NCBI GenBank assembly: GCA_938075155.1
Contig: CALJGL010000028.1
Location: forward strand, 62,001-126,000
Reading direction: 5' to 3'
From: UBA12191 sp009937185
Lineage (GTDB): Bacteria; Planctomycetota; UBA8108; UBA1146
Length of the DNA: 64,000 bases
Shown: one piece after another, positions 25,932 to 34,349 of the stretch
Layout: every line of letters begins with the position of its first letter
Numbering within the stretch: the stretch's first letter is position 1
Notes under the pieces: generated by a model
What the model was told of the DNA's origin: nothing
The model's database searches: none
The model's input: the letters and a program-made list of their open reading frames with translations, nothing else
Made by a program: the position numbers and the translations under genes

Positions 25932-27070
25932 AAGAATACGACCCCGATTCTTACGAGATCTGTATGGCGCTGGCTCTTGAGTTGGCCCGAGACGGATTGG
26001 GAAAAGTTTCTCCCAATCCGCCCGTAGGGGCTGTACTGATTTCAAAAGAGTTACAAATCGCTAAAGGTTGGCACTCTGAATTTGGAGGTCCTCATGCTGA
26101 AGTGGCTTGTATCAATGATGCGAAAAGTCAGGGGATAGACACTCAGGGAGCCACCATTTTTGTCACTCTGGAACCGTGTGGTCATCATGGAAAAACTCCT
26201 CCTTGCGCAGAAGCCATCATCGAGGCCGGCATCACTCGAGTGATTTATGGGCATAACGATCCTCATCCGGTCACTCGGGGAAAAGGTCCAGATCGATTGC
26301 TGGCAGCGGGGATCGAAGTCAAATCCGGCATTTTAGAATCTGAGTGTGCAAAGTTATTGGCTCCATATTTGTGTCATATTCGAGAGAGAAGACCGCTCGT
26401 GACAGCCAAATGGGCGATGACTTTGGATGGCAGAATCGCTTCTGCGACCGGTGATTCGAAATGGATTACTTCAGACAGCACTCGTAAATGGACCCGGGAG
26501 CGAAGAGGCGATCACAATGCTATTCTCGTGGGGATTGGAACTGTGGAATCTGACGATCCTCAATTGACAGCCCGAACTCCTGGAGTGAGTGACCCCCTCA
26601 GAATCGTTCTTGATCCAGGCGGCAGAATTTCTGCAGATCGAAGATTACTCAATGATGGGGCACCCGTCATGTTGGTGATTCTTGAGGGGCAATCCGTTCC
26701 TTCTGGTTTGCCTGAATCAGTGGAAGTCTTATCGATACCTGGGAATCCTGTTGAAAATGGCAAGTCGGTGATAGATCTCAAGCATCTGTTATTGAAACTG
26801 GGCGAGAGAAATATTCAGAGCCTCCTTGTTGAAGGAGGAGCCGTCACGATTGGTCACTTTTTCGATACCAGTTGCGTCGATCGGTGTCAGGTCTTGATCG
26901 CTCCCAAAGTGATTGGTGGTGCCTTGGCACCCGGGCCGATTGCGGGAAGGGGACTCGATTTGATGACCTTCGCGATTGAAGCACTGGATCCCAAGTGGAG
27001 TGAATTTGGCCCTGATCGTGTTCTTGAGGCATCATTGACTCTTATTGGCCGTGGACGTCTATCCCGCTAA
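25928..27070 (+). CDS. ribD: Bifunctional riboflavin deaminase/reductase RibD
   Basis: A 380-residue RibD. The deaminase half has GPHAEVACI and EPCGHHGKTPPC, the zinc ligands and catalytic glutamate; the reductase half begins RPLVTAKWAMTLDGRIA and includes NAILVGIGTVESDDPQLT and VEGGAVTIGHFF. It converts the GTP-derived pyrimidine to 5-amino-6-ribitylamino-uracil phosphate in riboflavin synthesis. Its ATG overlaps the miaB stop (ATGA), so the two are translationally coupled; no other rib genes are present here. Confidence 0.94.
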   Translation: MKEYDPDSYEICMALALELARDGLGKVSPNPPVGAVLISKELQIAKGWHSEFGGPHAEVACINDAKSQGIDTQGATIFVTLEPCGHHGKTPPCAEAIIEAGITRVIYGHNDPHPVTRGKGPDRLLAAGIEVKSGILESECAKLLAPYLCHIRERRPLVTAKWAMTLDGRIASATGDSKWITSDSTRKWTRERRGDHNAILVGIGTVESDDPQLTARTPGVSDPLRIVLDPGGRISADRRLLNDGAPVMLVILEGQSVPSGLPESVEVLSIPGNPVENGKSVIDLKHLLLKLGERNIQSLLVEGGAVTIGHFFDTSCVDRCQVLIAPKVIGGALAPGPIAGRGLDLMTFAIEALDPKWSEFGPDRVLEASLTLIGRGRLSR

Positions 27071-27203
27071 TAAGTCCCTTTTCTCAGAGGATGATATTCT
27101 TACCGGGGTACCGAACTGTCCGTGCCCCGGGATCCGATGAATGAGAAGTGGACTTCCACAGCTCTCGGTCCCTCTTTAGGCATCAGGGAGAGACGGTCGT
27201 TTC

Positions 27204-28892
27204 TTGGCTCAGTGGTTTTCGAAATACCTACTACTTTTTTCATGCTTGGTTGTCCTCTGTTACACGACAGGGTTGACCGCATTGGGTGAAGACGAGCAAG
27301 AAAATCCACTCGTTGTCATCGAGCCCTTTGCAGTAGCCTGGAATCAAGGGAAGTGGGAGGAATCACTGCTTCGCTTCCTGGAGCTGTCGACCGAAATGCA
27401 AACGGCTTCTGCCCATTACTTTGATCTTGCTGGCATTTCAAAAAGTAGTGATGTTTTCGAAGTCGTTCGTAATCGATCGTGGCGACATATTCGAGATCTT
27501 CTAGGAGCAGTGGATAAACAAGGTGGAGCACAAGAGATGGCTGACTTATTGCCTCGCCTCCATCGGATTCAACTTGTATGCACCGTAACGGGAATGAAAC
27601 CGCCTCCAAACTCCTTTCAGATTATTGAAAAATGGAAACAAAGAAGTCACTCTCGTTTTAAGAGCGATGCCTGCTTTCATAATTTGAAGGAAGCTTTGCT
27701 TCAGCATGATGAAAAGTGGGCTGCTGAAGAATTGGCATCGCTTCGTCAGATTCGATTACTCGATGTGAGGGTTCAATGTGAGACCGAGGTCTTGCTTGAG
27801 GAATCTCAGGAGCGTCTTCAATCCGAGTTACTTGGAGCACGGCAAAGAGTGAATCCCGGATCGGTATTGGAGATTTGTAAGCGTTTAGAATGGTTGGGGA
27901 AAAGCTCAAAGATGTCTCATGACATGGCCCATTGGGCGAGAGATGAGTTACGCCGACTTGCCAGTGAGAATATGAGTTCAAATCGAGAAGGGCAGGCTTT
28001 GCTTCAATTGGCAAAGCTTATTGAAGAGGACGGAAATATTAATGATGTGGTAGGGAGTCTACGAGAAAAGTTATCGTTGACGCTCCGACCGCGAATCGTA
28101 GCTTCGGAAACAGATTTGGATGAGATACCGAACGAGATCCATGTGTTGATTCCCGGTGCGATCGAGATTGAGCGCGCTGTCATGGATCAAAATCAGAAAG
28201 TTACCCGTCGTTTTGAACCGGTTGGGCGGAAATGGATTCGGTCTCCTGATCATCTGGCGGATAGCAAGATTTGGTTGGATTCTCTCGAGGAAATATTGCT
28301 CTTAAAGAATAGGTGGTTGGATACACCTGTTAGCGAGTCTCAGGCGATTATTGAGAGATTGAATTTTCATGTGCAGTCTGCACAGAGATTGGCACGAAGA
28401 CTTGCTGCGAATCCTGCTCGAAGATCAAGATCGATTTGGGAATTGCAGAGCCGAGAAGTTCATGGGGATGTGGTTCGCGTGAAGATTTACTGTCCTGTCG
28501 CTCTCATCGATGATGTGGGTCGGGAGGTGTGGACTGCGATCGAATGCACCGAATTTCTTCAGCCAAGCCAATATAAGAGGGTCACTCTGCCGGTCAGAAT
28601 CTCGGATTGTGAGAAATTGGAGCAACAATTGAGAGCGCGAATAGGGCTCGAAATAGAAAAATTGGCGGATCGTTGGGCTCGGGGAAGGCTCGAGGAAACC
28701 ATCAGCAAGGCCAGAATCCTGGCTCAGCAGGGGAATAGGGGGGCTGCTATGGAATTACTGCTCCCTGCCCTGATAGGCGCAGAAGACTCTGATTCTGACC
28801 TCAGAGACATCGCAGCCGCTGATCTGGCCCGTTGGAGCGGGTTGGGAGAGCGAGCGATCAGGGCTGCTTTGGGAAGATCTGAAACTCCCTGA
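27204..28892 (+). CDS. Exported protein of unknown function
   Basis: A 562-residue protein that I do not recognise. It starts at a TTG, with a hydrophobic signal segment (YLLLFSCLVVLCYTTGLTALG) and no clear lipobox, so it is probably periplasmic or secreted. The rest is mostly helical and rich in Arg, Glu and Leu, with a beta-rich patch around residues 290-330 and 415-460 (GDVVRVKIYCPVALIDDVG). The C-terminus again looks like helical repeats. It is followed closely by serS. The absence of an ATG and of a strong ribosome binding site makes the exact start uncertain. Confidence 0.65.
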   Translation: MAQWFSKYLLLFSCLVVLCYTTGLTALGEDEQENPLVVIEPFAVAWNQGKWEESLLRFLELSTEMQTASAHYFDLAGISKSSDVFEVVRNRSWRHIRDLLGAVDKQGGAQEMADLLPRLHRIQLVCTVTGMKPPPNSFQIIEKWKQRSHSRFKSDACFHNLKEALLQHDEKWAAEELASLRQIRLLDVRVQCETEVLLEESQERLQSELLGARQRVNPGSVLEICKRLEWLGKSSKMSHDMAHWARDELRRLASENMSSNREGQALLQLAKLIEEDGNINDVVGSLREKLSLTLRPRIVASETDLDEIPNEIHVLIPGAIEIERAVMDQNQKVTRRFEPVGRKWIRSPDHLADSKIWLDSLEEILLLKNRWLDTPVSESQAIIERLNFHVQSAQRLARRLAANPARRSRSIWELQSREVHGDVVRVKIYCPVALIDDVGREVWTAIECTEFLQPSQYKRVTLPVRISDCEKLEQQLRARIGLEIEKLADRWARGRLEETISKARILAQQGNRGAAMELLLPALIGAEDSDSDLRDIAAADLARWSGLGERAIRAALGRSETP

Positions 28893-28986
28893 CCTGCCTT
28901 CATTGAAGCGATGGCGGATCGAGTCTATCCTCGCTCGTCGGGAGAGACTAATTCAGGTCCGCTCCCACGCATTCCAAAGAGGTGAC

Positions 28987-30273
28987 ATGCTCGACATTAA
29001 GTACATAAGGGCAGAGTTGGACGCGGTTCGAAAGGGAGCCGAGGACAAAGGATTTTCTGTCGATCTCGATAGATTGATCGCCCTTGATGATCAACGGAAG
29101 GTCTTGCTCACTGAGCAGGAACAACTTCGTCATGATCAGAAAAATGCAGGTAAAGAAATCGCCACTCTTCAAGGCGATGACAAACAGCAAGCTATTCAAC
29201 GAATGGCTCAAGTTTCTGATCGCATCAAGACTCTCGGTGATGAACTGCGAGAGGTGGTCGATGAACTTGAAAAAATTCAATCAGGTATTCCGATGCCAGC
29301 GGCACCAGAAGTTCCCCTAGGGCCTGACGACAGTGGCAATGTTGAGTTGCGGGTAGTGGGTACTATTCCCGAATTTGGTTTTGAACCAAAGGACCATGTC
29401 GAGTTGGCTCAAGACCTCGATATTGTCGACTTCCCCAGAGCGTCGAAGCTTGCAGGATCTCAGACATACATTCTAAAAGGAGCGGGTGCGCTTCTTGAAC
29501 TTGCAGTGCTTAGATTCGCACTCGATCATGTCGTTGATCGAGGGTTTATACCAATGATGGTTCCGACCATGGTGAAGTATGAACCTCTTTATGGAACGGC
29601 TTACTTTCCGGGGGGCGAAGAACAAACTTACGAGATTCCTCGGGATAACCTTTACCTCACGGGAACGAGTGAAGTTCCTGTGACCGCATTTCATTCTGAT
29701 GAAATCCTGGAAGAGGATGACTTGCCGATCAAATACTGTGGCTGGTCGACCTGCTACAGGAGAGAGGCGGGTGCTGCGGGTAGAGATACGCGTGGCCTCT
29801 ACCGGATTCACCAGTTCAACAAGGTTGAGCAGGTGATTATTGACAAATCTGATGTGGAGCAATCGGTCGAGCATCACGAGTTTATCCGGAATAATGCGGA
29901 AGAGATTCTTCAGGCGATGGAAATCCCCTACAGGGTTGTCGACGTCTGCACTGGGGATCTTGGAATGGGACAGGTTCGAAAGTTTGACATCGAGGCTTGG
30001 ATGCCATCTCGAGGTTGGGGTGAAACTCATTCTGCTTCGAGGTTTTACGATTATCAGTCGAGGCGAATGAATCTTCGATACCGTGGAAAAGACGGCAAGG
30101 TTCATTACTGTCACACACTAAACAATACGGCTATCGCGACACCTCGGGTGTTGATTGCCATTCTAGAGAATCATCAACGGGAAGACGGCTCGATCCGAAT
30201 CCCAGAGGTTCTTGTGCCATATATGGGTGGACGTACAGAGATCACCCAAACCAATGCCAGCGGAGCGAGATAG
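28987..30273 (+). CDS. serS: Seryl-tRNA synthetase
   Basis: A 428-residue class II synthetase. Residues 1-110 form the coiled-coil arm that binds the long variable arm of tRNA-Ser. Motif 2 is YRREAGAAGRDTRGLYRIHQF and motif 3 is LNNTAIATPRVLIAILENHQ; TGTSEVPVTAFH is also typical. I place the start at the ATG at 28987 behind GAGGTG; the frame is open from 28903, but the extra 28 residues precede the conserved MLDIKYIR start. It follows an unknown exported-protein gene and precedes purA. Confidence 0.96.
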   Translation: MLDIKYIRAELDAVRKGAEDKGFSVDLDRLIALDDQRKVLLTEQEQLRHDQKNAGKEIATLQGDDKQQAIQRMAQVSDRIKTLGDELREVVDELEKIQSGIPMPAAPEVPLGPDDSGNVELRVVGTIPEFGFEPKDHVELAQDLDIVDFPRASKLAGSQTYILKGAGALLELAVLRFALDHVVDRGFIPMMVPTMVKYEPLYGTAYFPGGEEQTYEIPRDNLYLTGTSEVPVTAFHSDEILEEDDLPIKYCGWSTCYRREAGAAGRDTRGLYRIHQFNKVEQVIIDKSDVEQSVEHHEFIRNNAEEILQAMEIPYRVVDVCTGDLGMGQVRKFDIEAWMPSRGWGETHSASRFYDYQSRRMNLRYRGKDGKVHYCHTLNNTAIATPRVLIAILENHQREDGSIRIPEVLVPYMGGRTEITQTNASGAR

Positions 30274-30290
30274 AGAGACGGGAGTACCAC

Positions 30291-31547
30291 ATGCGGCACG
30301 TCTGCGTGGTTGGACTAAATTGGGGCGACGAAGGTAAAGGCAAAATTGTCGATGTTCTTGCAAGGGATGTCGATGCTGTTGTTCGTTACCAGGGTGGAGC
30401 CAATGCCGGTCATACTGTTTACATCGGGGATGTGAAACACGTTCTTCATCACTTACCTATGGGAGTGCTGCACGGCGGTATTCTGGCAATTCTCGGAAAC
30501 GGGATGGTGATCGAGCCTCGGAAACTTCTTGAAGAAGTCGAGTCTCTTCCAGAAGAAGCGATCGCACAAATTCGAATCTCAGATAGTGCCCATGTGGTGT
30601 TACCGCATCATGGGGCGATCGAGAAAGTGAATGAAGAGAGTGCAAGCAGTCCAATTGGTACGACCCTGAGAGGGATCGGACCCGCTTATCAGGACAAGTT
30701 TGCAAGGACTGGGCTTCGTATGGGAGACCTTGTCAAAGAAGGTTTCGTAGAAAACCAACTTCATGATTTCCTCGAGGAAAGACGTCAAGTTCTTGGCGGA
30801 ACAGAAGAAGGCGTTCTTGAAGCGGTAAAGATATGTACACGTCTTCGAGATCGTTTGAGAAATCAGATCGTGGATACACGTGAATTGCTCAATCGAATGC
30901 ATGATTCTTCAGGAAAGCGACTCCTCTTTGAGGGGGCTCAAGGTTGCATGCTGGATATTGACTTCGGTACATATCCCTTTGTGACGTCATCGAGCCCTTC
31001 TTTCCTTGGAGTGGGAACCGGAAGTGGATTTTCACCTCGAAAGGTGGATCACGTCGTAGGGGTGACGAAGGCTTATTGCACCCGAGTCGGAGAAGGACCA
31101 TTCCCTTCTGAAATCCACGGCACTGAGGCTGAAGAGTTGCGTCAGGCAGGTGGAGAGTTTGGGACGACAACAGGCCGGCCGAGAAGAGTAGGTTGGTTGG
31201 ATTTGCCTGCGCTTAGATTTGCAGCAGAATTGAATGATCTTGATTCTTACGCACTGACAAAGGCTGACGTACTCAATGGTAGAAGTACTGTGCCAGTAGT
31301 GACTGCTTATCGTCGTGGCGATGAAATCCTCAACGTCTACCCAGGCGGTACCGACGACTTATCTGGAATCGAACCGATAGTTGAAGAATGGCCGGGTTGG
31401 GATAGCGTCGATGAAGTCACGATGAAACCATTCATGGATCTTCTCGAAAAAGAGACGGGGATTCCTGTTTCGATTCTTTCGACAGGAAAACGAAGAGACG
31501 AAGTTTGCCTGTTCAACCCGTTCACGGCTGAAGGAGAGCTCGCTTGA
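30291..31547 (+). CDS. purA: Adenylosuccinate synthetase
   Basis: A 418-residue PurA. The GTP/IMP-binding opening is GLNWGDEGKGKIVD (the usual GxQWGDEGKGK with Asn for Gln), followed by ANAGHTV, IGTTLRGIGPAYQDK, FEGAQGCMLDIDFGTYP and FGTTTGRPRRVGW. It joins IMP and aspartate using GTP, the first committed step to AMP. The stop overlaps the start of uppS (TTGA). Part of a run serS-purA-uppS-cdsA-phoH. Confidence 0.96.
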   Translation: MRHVCVVGLNWGDEGKGKIVDVLARDVDAVVRYQGGANAGHTVYIGDVKHVLHHLPMGVLHGGILAILGNGMVIEPRKLLEEVESLPEEAIAQIRISDSAHVVLPHHGAIEKVNEESASSPIGTTLRGIGPAYQDKFARTGLRMGDLVKEGFVENQLHDFLEERRQVLGGTEEGVLEAVKICTRLRDRLRNQIVDTRELLNRMHDSSGKRLLFEGAQGCMLDIDFGTYPFVTSSSPSFLGVGTGSGFSPRKVDHVVGVTKAYCTRVGEGPFPSEIHGTEAEELRQAGGEFGTTTGRPRRVGWLDLPALRFAAELNDLDSYALTKADVLNGRSTVPVVTAYRRGDEILNVYPGGTDDLSGIEPIVEEWPGWDSVDEVTMKPFMDLLEKETGIPVSILSTGKRRDEVCLFNPFTAEGELA

Positions 31548-32317
31548 TTCCTCATCAGGAATTCGGGAGTAAGAGAGATTCTTCAGACGGCTTTGAATCT
31601 GTTGATCTGAATGACGATGGTCGGGATCTGCCTCGGCATGTTGCGGTCATCATGGATGGAAACGGTCGCTGGGCGACAATGCGGGAGAAGTCGAGGGTGG
31701 AAGGCCACAGTCGCGGGGCGGAAGTGCTGCGTGACCTCGTCAGATGGTCTCAAGAGCGTGGCCTTGCTGAATTGACCTGCTATGCGCTCTCTACCGAGAA
31801 CTTCCAGCAGCGACCCTCCGATGAGGTGGATTCTCTCCTCAATCTGTTGGGGACCTATCTCAAGTCTGAGAGAGAAGAATTAGATCGACTCCAGGTTTGC
31901 TTTCGAGTCATCGGGAGAACTGCCGAGTTACCAGAAGAGACCCAAGTCCTTTTGCAGGAAACTGTCGATCTGACCCGTAAAAATGACAATCTCGTTCTTC
32001 GGCTTGCCGTCAATTATGGCGGAAGAGCAGAACTGGAAGATGCAGCAAGGCTACTGAGGAGTTCTTCAGAATTCACCTCACTTGCTCAGTGTCTCTACGA
32101 ACCTGAAATGTCCGATGTGGATCTATTGATTCGGTCGGGTGGCGAAAAACGGTTTTCAAATTTCTTGCCTTGGCAATTAACCTATTCAGAACTGTACTTC
32201 ACTCCTGTTCTCTGGCCGGATTTCTCCGAAAAGGAATTTGATCTTGCCTTGGGAGAGTACTCCTCGAGGAGTCGAAGATTTGGTCGTTTGCCGAATCGGG
32301 AAGCGGAGGCTGAATGA
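31544..32317 (+). CDS. uppS: Isoprenyl transferase (undecaprenyl diphosphate synthase)
   Basis: A 257-residue cis-prenyltransferase. HVAVIMDGNGRWA contains the catalytic aspartate, followed by GHSRGAEVLRD, YALSTENF and, near the end, LLIRSGGEKRFSNFLPWQ and YSELYFTPVLWPDF. It makes the C55 lipid carrier for peptidoglycan and other glycans. The start is a TTG overlapping the purA stop by four bases. The next ATG is inside the catalytic motif, so the TTG is required. About 30 variable residues precede the conserved core. Confidence 0.94.
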   Translation: MIPHQEFGSKRDSSDGFESVDLNDDGRDLPRHVAVIMDGNGRWATMREKSRVEGHSRGAEVLRDLVRWSQERGLAELTCYALSTENFQQRPSDEVDSLLNLLGTYLKSEREELDRLQVCFRVIGRTAELPEETQVLLQETVDLTRKNDNLVLRLAVNYGGRAELEDAARLLRSSSEFTSLAQCLYEPEMSDVDLLIRSGGEKRFSNFLPWQLTYSELYFTPVLWPDFSEKEFDLALGEYSSRSRRFGRLPNREAEAE

Positions 32318-33150
32318 GTGGATTAAAAGCTCGACTCTCATGGGGAATTCCTATTTCCATTGGCGTCATTGTTTTGCTGTCCCTCGATATTTCAGGAGTC
32401 GGTTCCGGTTGGGGTGTTCGCATACTGACTTTTCTTTTTGGCGTTTGCGCTTGCCTAGAAGGCGTAGCCCTCGCCAGTGACAAACGTCGAGATGCCGTCA
32501 TTGGAGTCGGTTTGTTTGTCGGACTCTTTGTGGCGTTCGTTTCAGATGAGGGTCAGTCCCTTCTGGGGTGGGACTCTATACCCTCCTATTTGTTGATGGG
32601 GATCCCTCTGTTTTTGGCCCCATTGATCACAGAACTTGTCCCGGGGATTTCGGGGCGTCCTGCTCGAAGGATTCTTCATGCTATTTTGGTCGCAGTCTGG
32701 CTGGTGCTCCCGGTATTGGCCTGTGTTGCTGTCGATAGTGATCCATTGGGAGCACATATCCTTCTCTGTGCGTTAGTCATGGTGAAGGGATCAGATACGG
32801 GTGGGTACATTGTGGGTCGGAGTATGGGTCGAATCCCGCTTCACCCCATCAGTCCCAGAAAAACAGTCGAAGGATTGCTGGGGGCCATCGGGGCTTCCGT
32901 ATTGGCGGGAGCCATTTATTCTTCCGTCCTTGCAGATCCTGGATTCCCAGTATCGCAGGCGTGCTTCATTGGGGTCTTGGTGGCTCTTGCGGGGCAGTTG
33001 ACGGATCTTCAAGAGTCCGCTTTGAAACGTGCTGCTGGGGTCAAAGATTCAGGGCGCACCATTCCCGGATTGGGAGGCGTGCTCGATATGATGGACAGCC
33101 TGATACTGACGATTCCGTTGGTCTTTTGGCTTCGGACACTCTGGTATTAA
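32314..33150 (+). CDS. cdsA: Phosphatidate cytidylyltransferase
   Basis: A 278-residue integral membrane protein with about eight hydrophobic helices. The family signature is near the C-terminus: SPRKTVEGLLGA and KDSGRTIPGLGGVLDMMDSL. It makes CDP-diacylglycerol from phosphatidate and CTP. The ATG overlaps the uppS stop (ATGA), a usual uppS-cdsA arrangement. It ends 17 bp before phoH. Confidence 0.93.
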   Translation: MSGLKARLSWGIPISIGVIVLLSLDISGVGSGWGVRILTFLFGVCACLEGVALASDKRRDAVIGVGLFVGLFVAFVSDEGQSLLGWDSIPSYLLMGIPLFLAPLITELVPGISGRPARRILHAILVAVWLVLPVLACVAVDSDPLGAHILLCALVMVKGSDTGGYIVGRSMGRIPLHPISPRKTVEGLLGAIGASVLAGAIYSSVLADPGFPVSQACFIGVLVALAGQLTDLQESALKRAAGVKDSGRTIPGLGGVLDMMDSLILTIPLVFWLRTLWY

Positions 33151-33167
33151 CGATCGAGGAGAATCTC

Positions 33168-34175
33168 ATGTCTGCGCAATTTGAATTTCGTGATGATGAG
33201 GAAACTCAAGAGATCCTTGGGATCCGTGATATTCAACTACGGATGATCCGTGATGGATTTTCTGTTCAGGCTGTCGCCCGTGGACGTTGTCTCGACCTTG
33301 AAGGCGACGACATACGGGTAGAAGCGGCTCGTCAGGCTGTCGAAGAAATGCTGGCAGCCCATAGGAGTTCGGGGAATCATTCCCCGGAAGACGCATTGGA
33401 TACTGCCCTGCAGAGATTTAGGGCGGGGGATCCTCCTGAGCATGATCCATTTGGCGAATCGGAGCAGGAACTCTTTGAGGAGTCTTCCGGTGGGGAATCA
33501 GAAGTAGGAGATCCAGGAGTACCCAGAACCGGATTACAAAAGATTGCTCGAACACCGGGACAAGCTCGGTATCTCGAAGCGATGGAGAAAAATGACATCG
33601 TGATGGCACTTGGACCCGCCGGAACTGGAAAGACGTACCTCGCTGTAAGAGCTGCGGTCGAATCGCTCAAATCTGGCGAAGTTCGAAAGTTGATTCTGAC
33701 GCGTCCGGCGGTGGAGGCGGGAGAGAAGTTGGGATTCTTGCCCGGTGACTTCCAACAAAAAGTGAATCCTTATCTGCGACCCCTCTATGATGCTCTTCAC
33801 GAGATGCTCGATTACGACCAGGTCAGAAGATATAGCGATCGCGAAATTATCGAGGTGGTTCCTCTCGCATACATGAGAGGGCGAACTCTCAGCCATTCAT
33901 TCATCATTTTGGATGAAGCTCAAAATACAACGACGGCTCAAATGAAGATGTTCCTCACGCGAATGGGAGCCAGGTCTCGAATTGTCGTGACGGGAGACCC
34001 TACTCAGATGGACCTTCCCAAAGGGCAGACCTCTGGGCTACTCCATGCTCGTCGAGTCTTGACGTCTGTAAAAGGGATCGCTTGGGCAGAGCTGGAAGCC
34101 TCAGATATTGTCCGAAATCCCCTTGTGACCCGAATTGTGAAGGCATATGAGCGTCATGAAGGCAGTTCATCCTGA
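33168..34175 (+). CDS. phoH: PhoH-family ATPase
   Basis: A 335-residue PhoH protein. An N-terminal KH-like segment and an acidic, variable stretch (residues 85-115) precede the ATPase domain: Walker A LGPAGTGKTYLA, LTRPAVEAGEKLGFLPGD, Walker B SFIILDEAQNTT and VTGDPTQMDLP. It probably acts on RNA in ribosome maturation with YbeY, encoded downstream. The ATG at 33168 follows GAGGAG; the frame extends upstream to 32961 inside cdsA but without conserved sequence. phoH-pgpH-ybeY is a familiar gene order. Confidence 0.93.
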   Translation: MSAQFEFRDDEETQEILGIRDIQLRMIRDGFSVQAVARGRCLDLEGDDIRVEAARQAVEEMLAAHRSSGNHSPEDALDTALQRFRAGDPPEHDPFGESEQELFEESSGGESEVGDPGVPRTGLQKIARTPGQARYLEAMEKNDIVMALGPAGTGKTYLAVRAAVESLKSGEVRKLILTRPAVEAGEKLGFLPGDFQQKVNPYLRPLYDALHEMLDYDQVRRYSDREIIEVVPLAYMRGRTLSHSFIILDEAQNTTTAQMKMFLTRMGARSRIVVTGDPTQMDLPKGQTSGLLHARRVLTSVKGIAWAELEASDIVRNPLVTRIVKAYERHEGSSS

Positions 34176-34181
34176 TTATTT

Positions 34182-34206
34182 AAGTCTTTTTAAAATATAG
34201 ACTTAG
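34182..34206 (+). terminator. AT-rich hairpin after phoH
   Basis: TAAGTCT (34182-34188) pairs with AGACTTA (34200-34206) around an A/T-rich loop. No T-run follows on the plus strand, so it is a poor terminator and may be an attenuator or nothing. Confidence 0.3.
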
Positions 34207-34285
34207 GTTGGAATGACGTGCTTTCCCCGAGGGATTGGCTTCGTATCCCTTGGACAGGAAGACCGTTTCCTCAGACAATAGCCAG

Positions 34286-34328
34286 CCGACAGCTTGAGAG
34301 TTGTCGGTCTCCGGAGGGGTCTCCGGAG
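34286..34328 (+). promoter_or_regulatory. Two tandem stem-loops in the pgpH leader
   Basis: CCGACA (34286-34291) with TGTCGG (34302-34307), then CTCCGGAG (34309-34316) repeated at 34321-34328; since CTCCGGAG is itself a palindrome, the copies pair with each other or fold alone. They lie 21 bases before the ATG at 34350 and could affect translation. They do not match a known riboswitch. Confidence 0.4.
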
Positions 34329-34349
34329 TTGGAAGGCTGAGGACGAGAA

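Noticed and set aside
29473..30114. 213-residue minus-strand frame opposite seryl-tRNA synthetase
   Set aside because: The opposite strand encodes a complete synthetase with its class II motifs; this frame has no ribosome binding site and no recognisable fold.
34182..34206. Transcription terminator after phoH
   Set aside because: The stem is A/T rich and no T-run follows, so it is listed only as a weak hairpin; phoH, pgpH and ybeY are probably cotranscribed.
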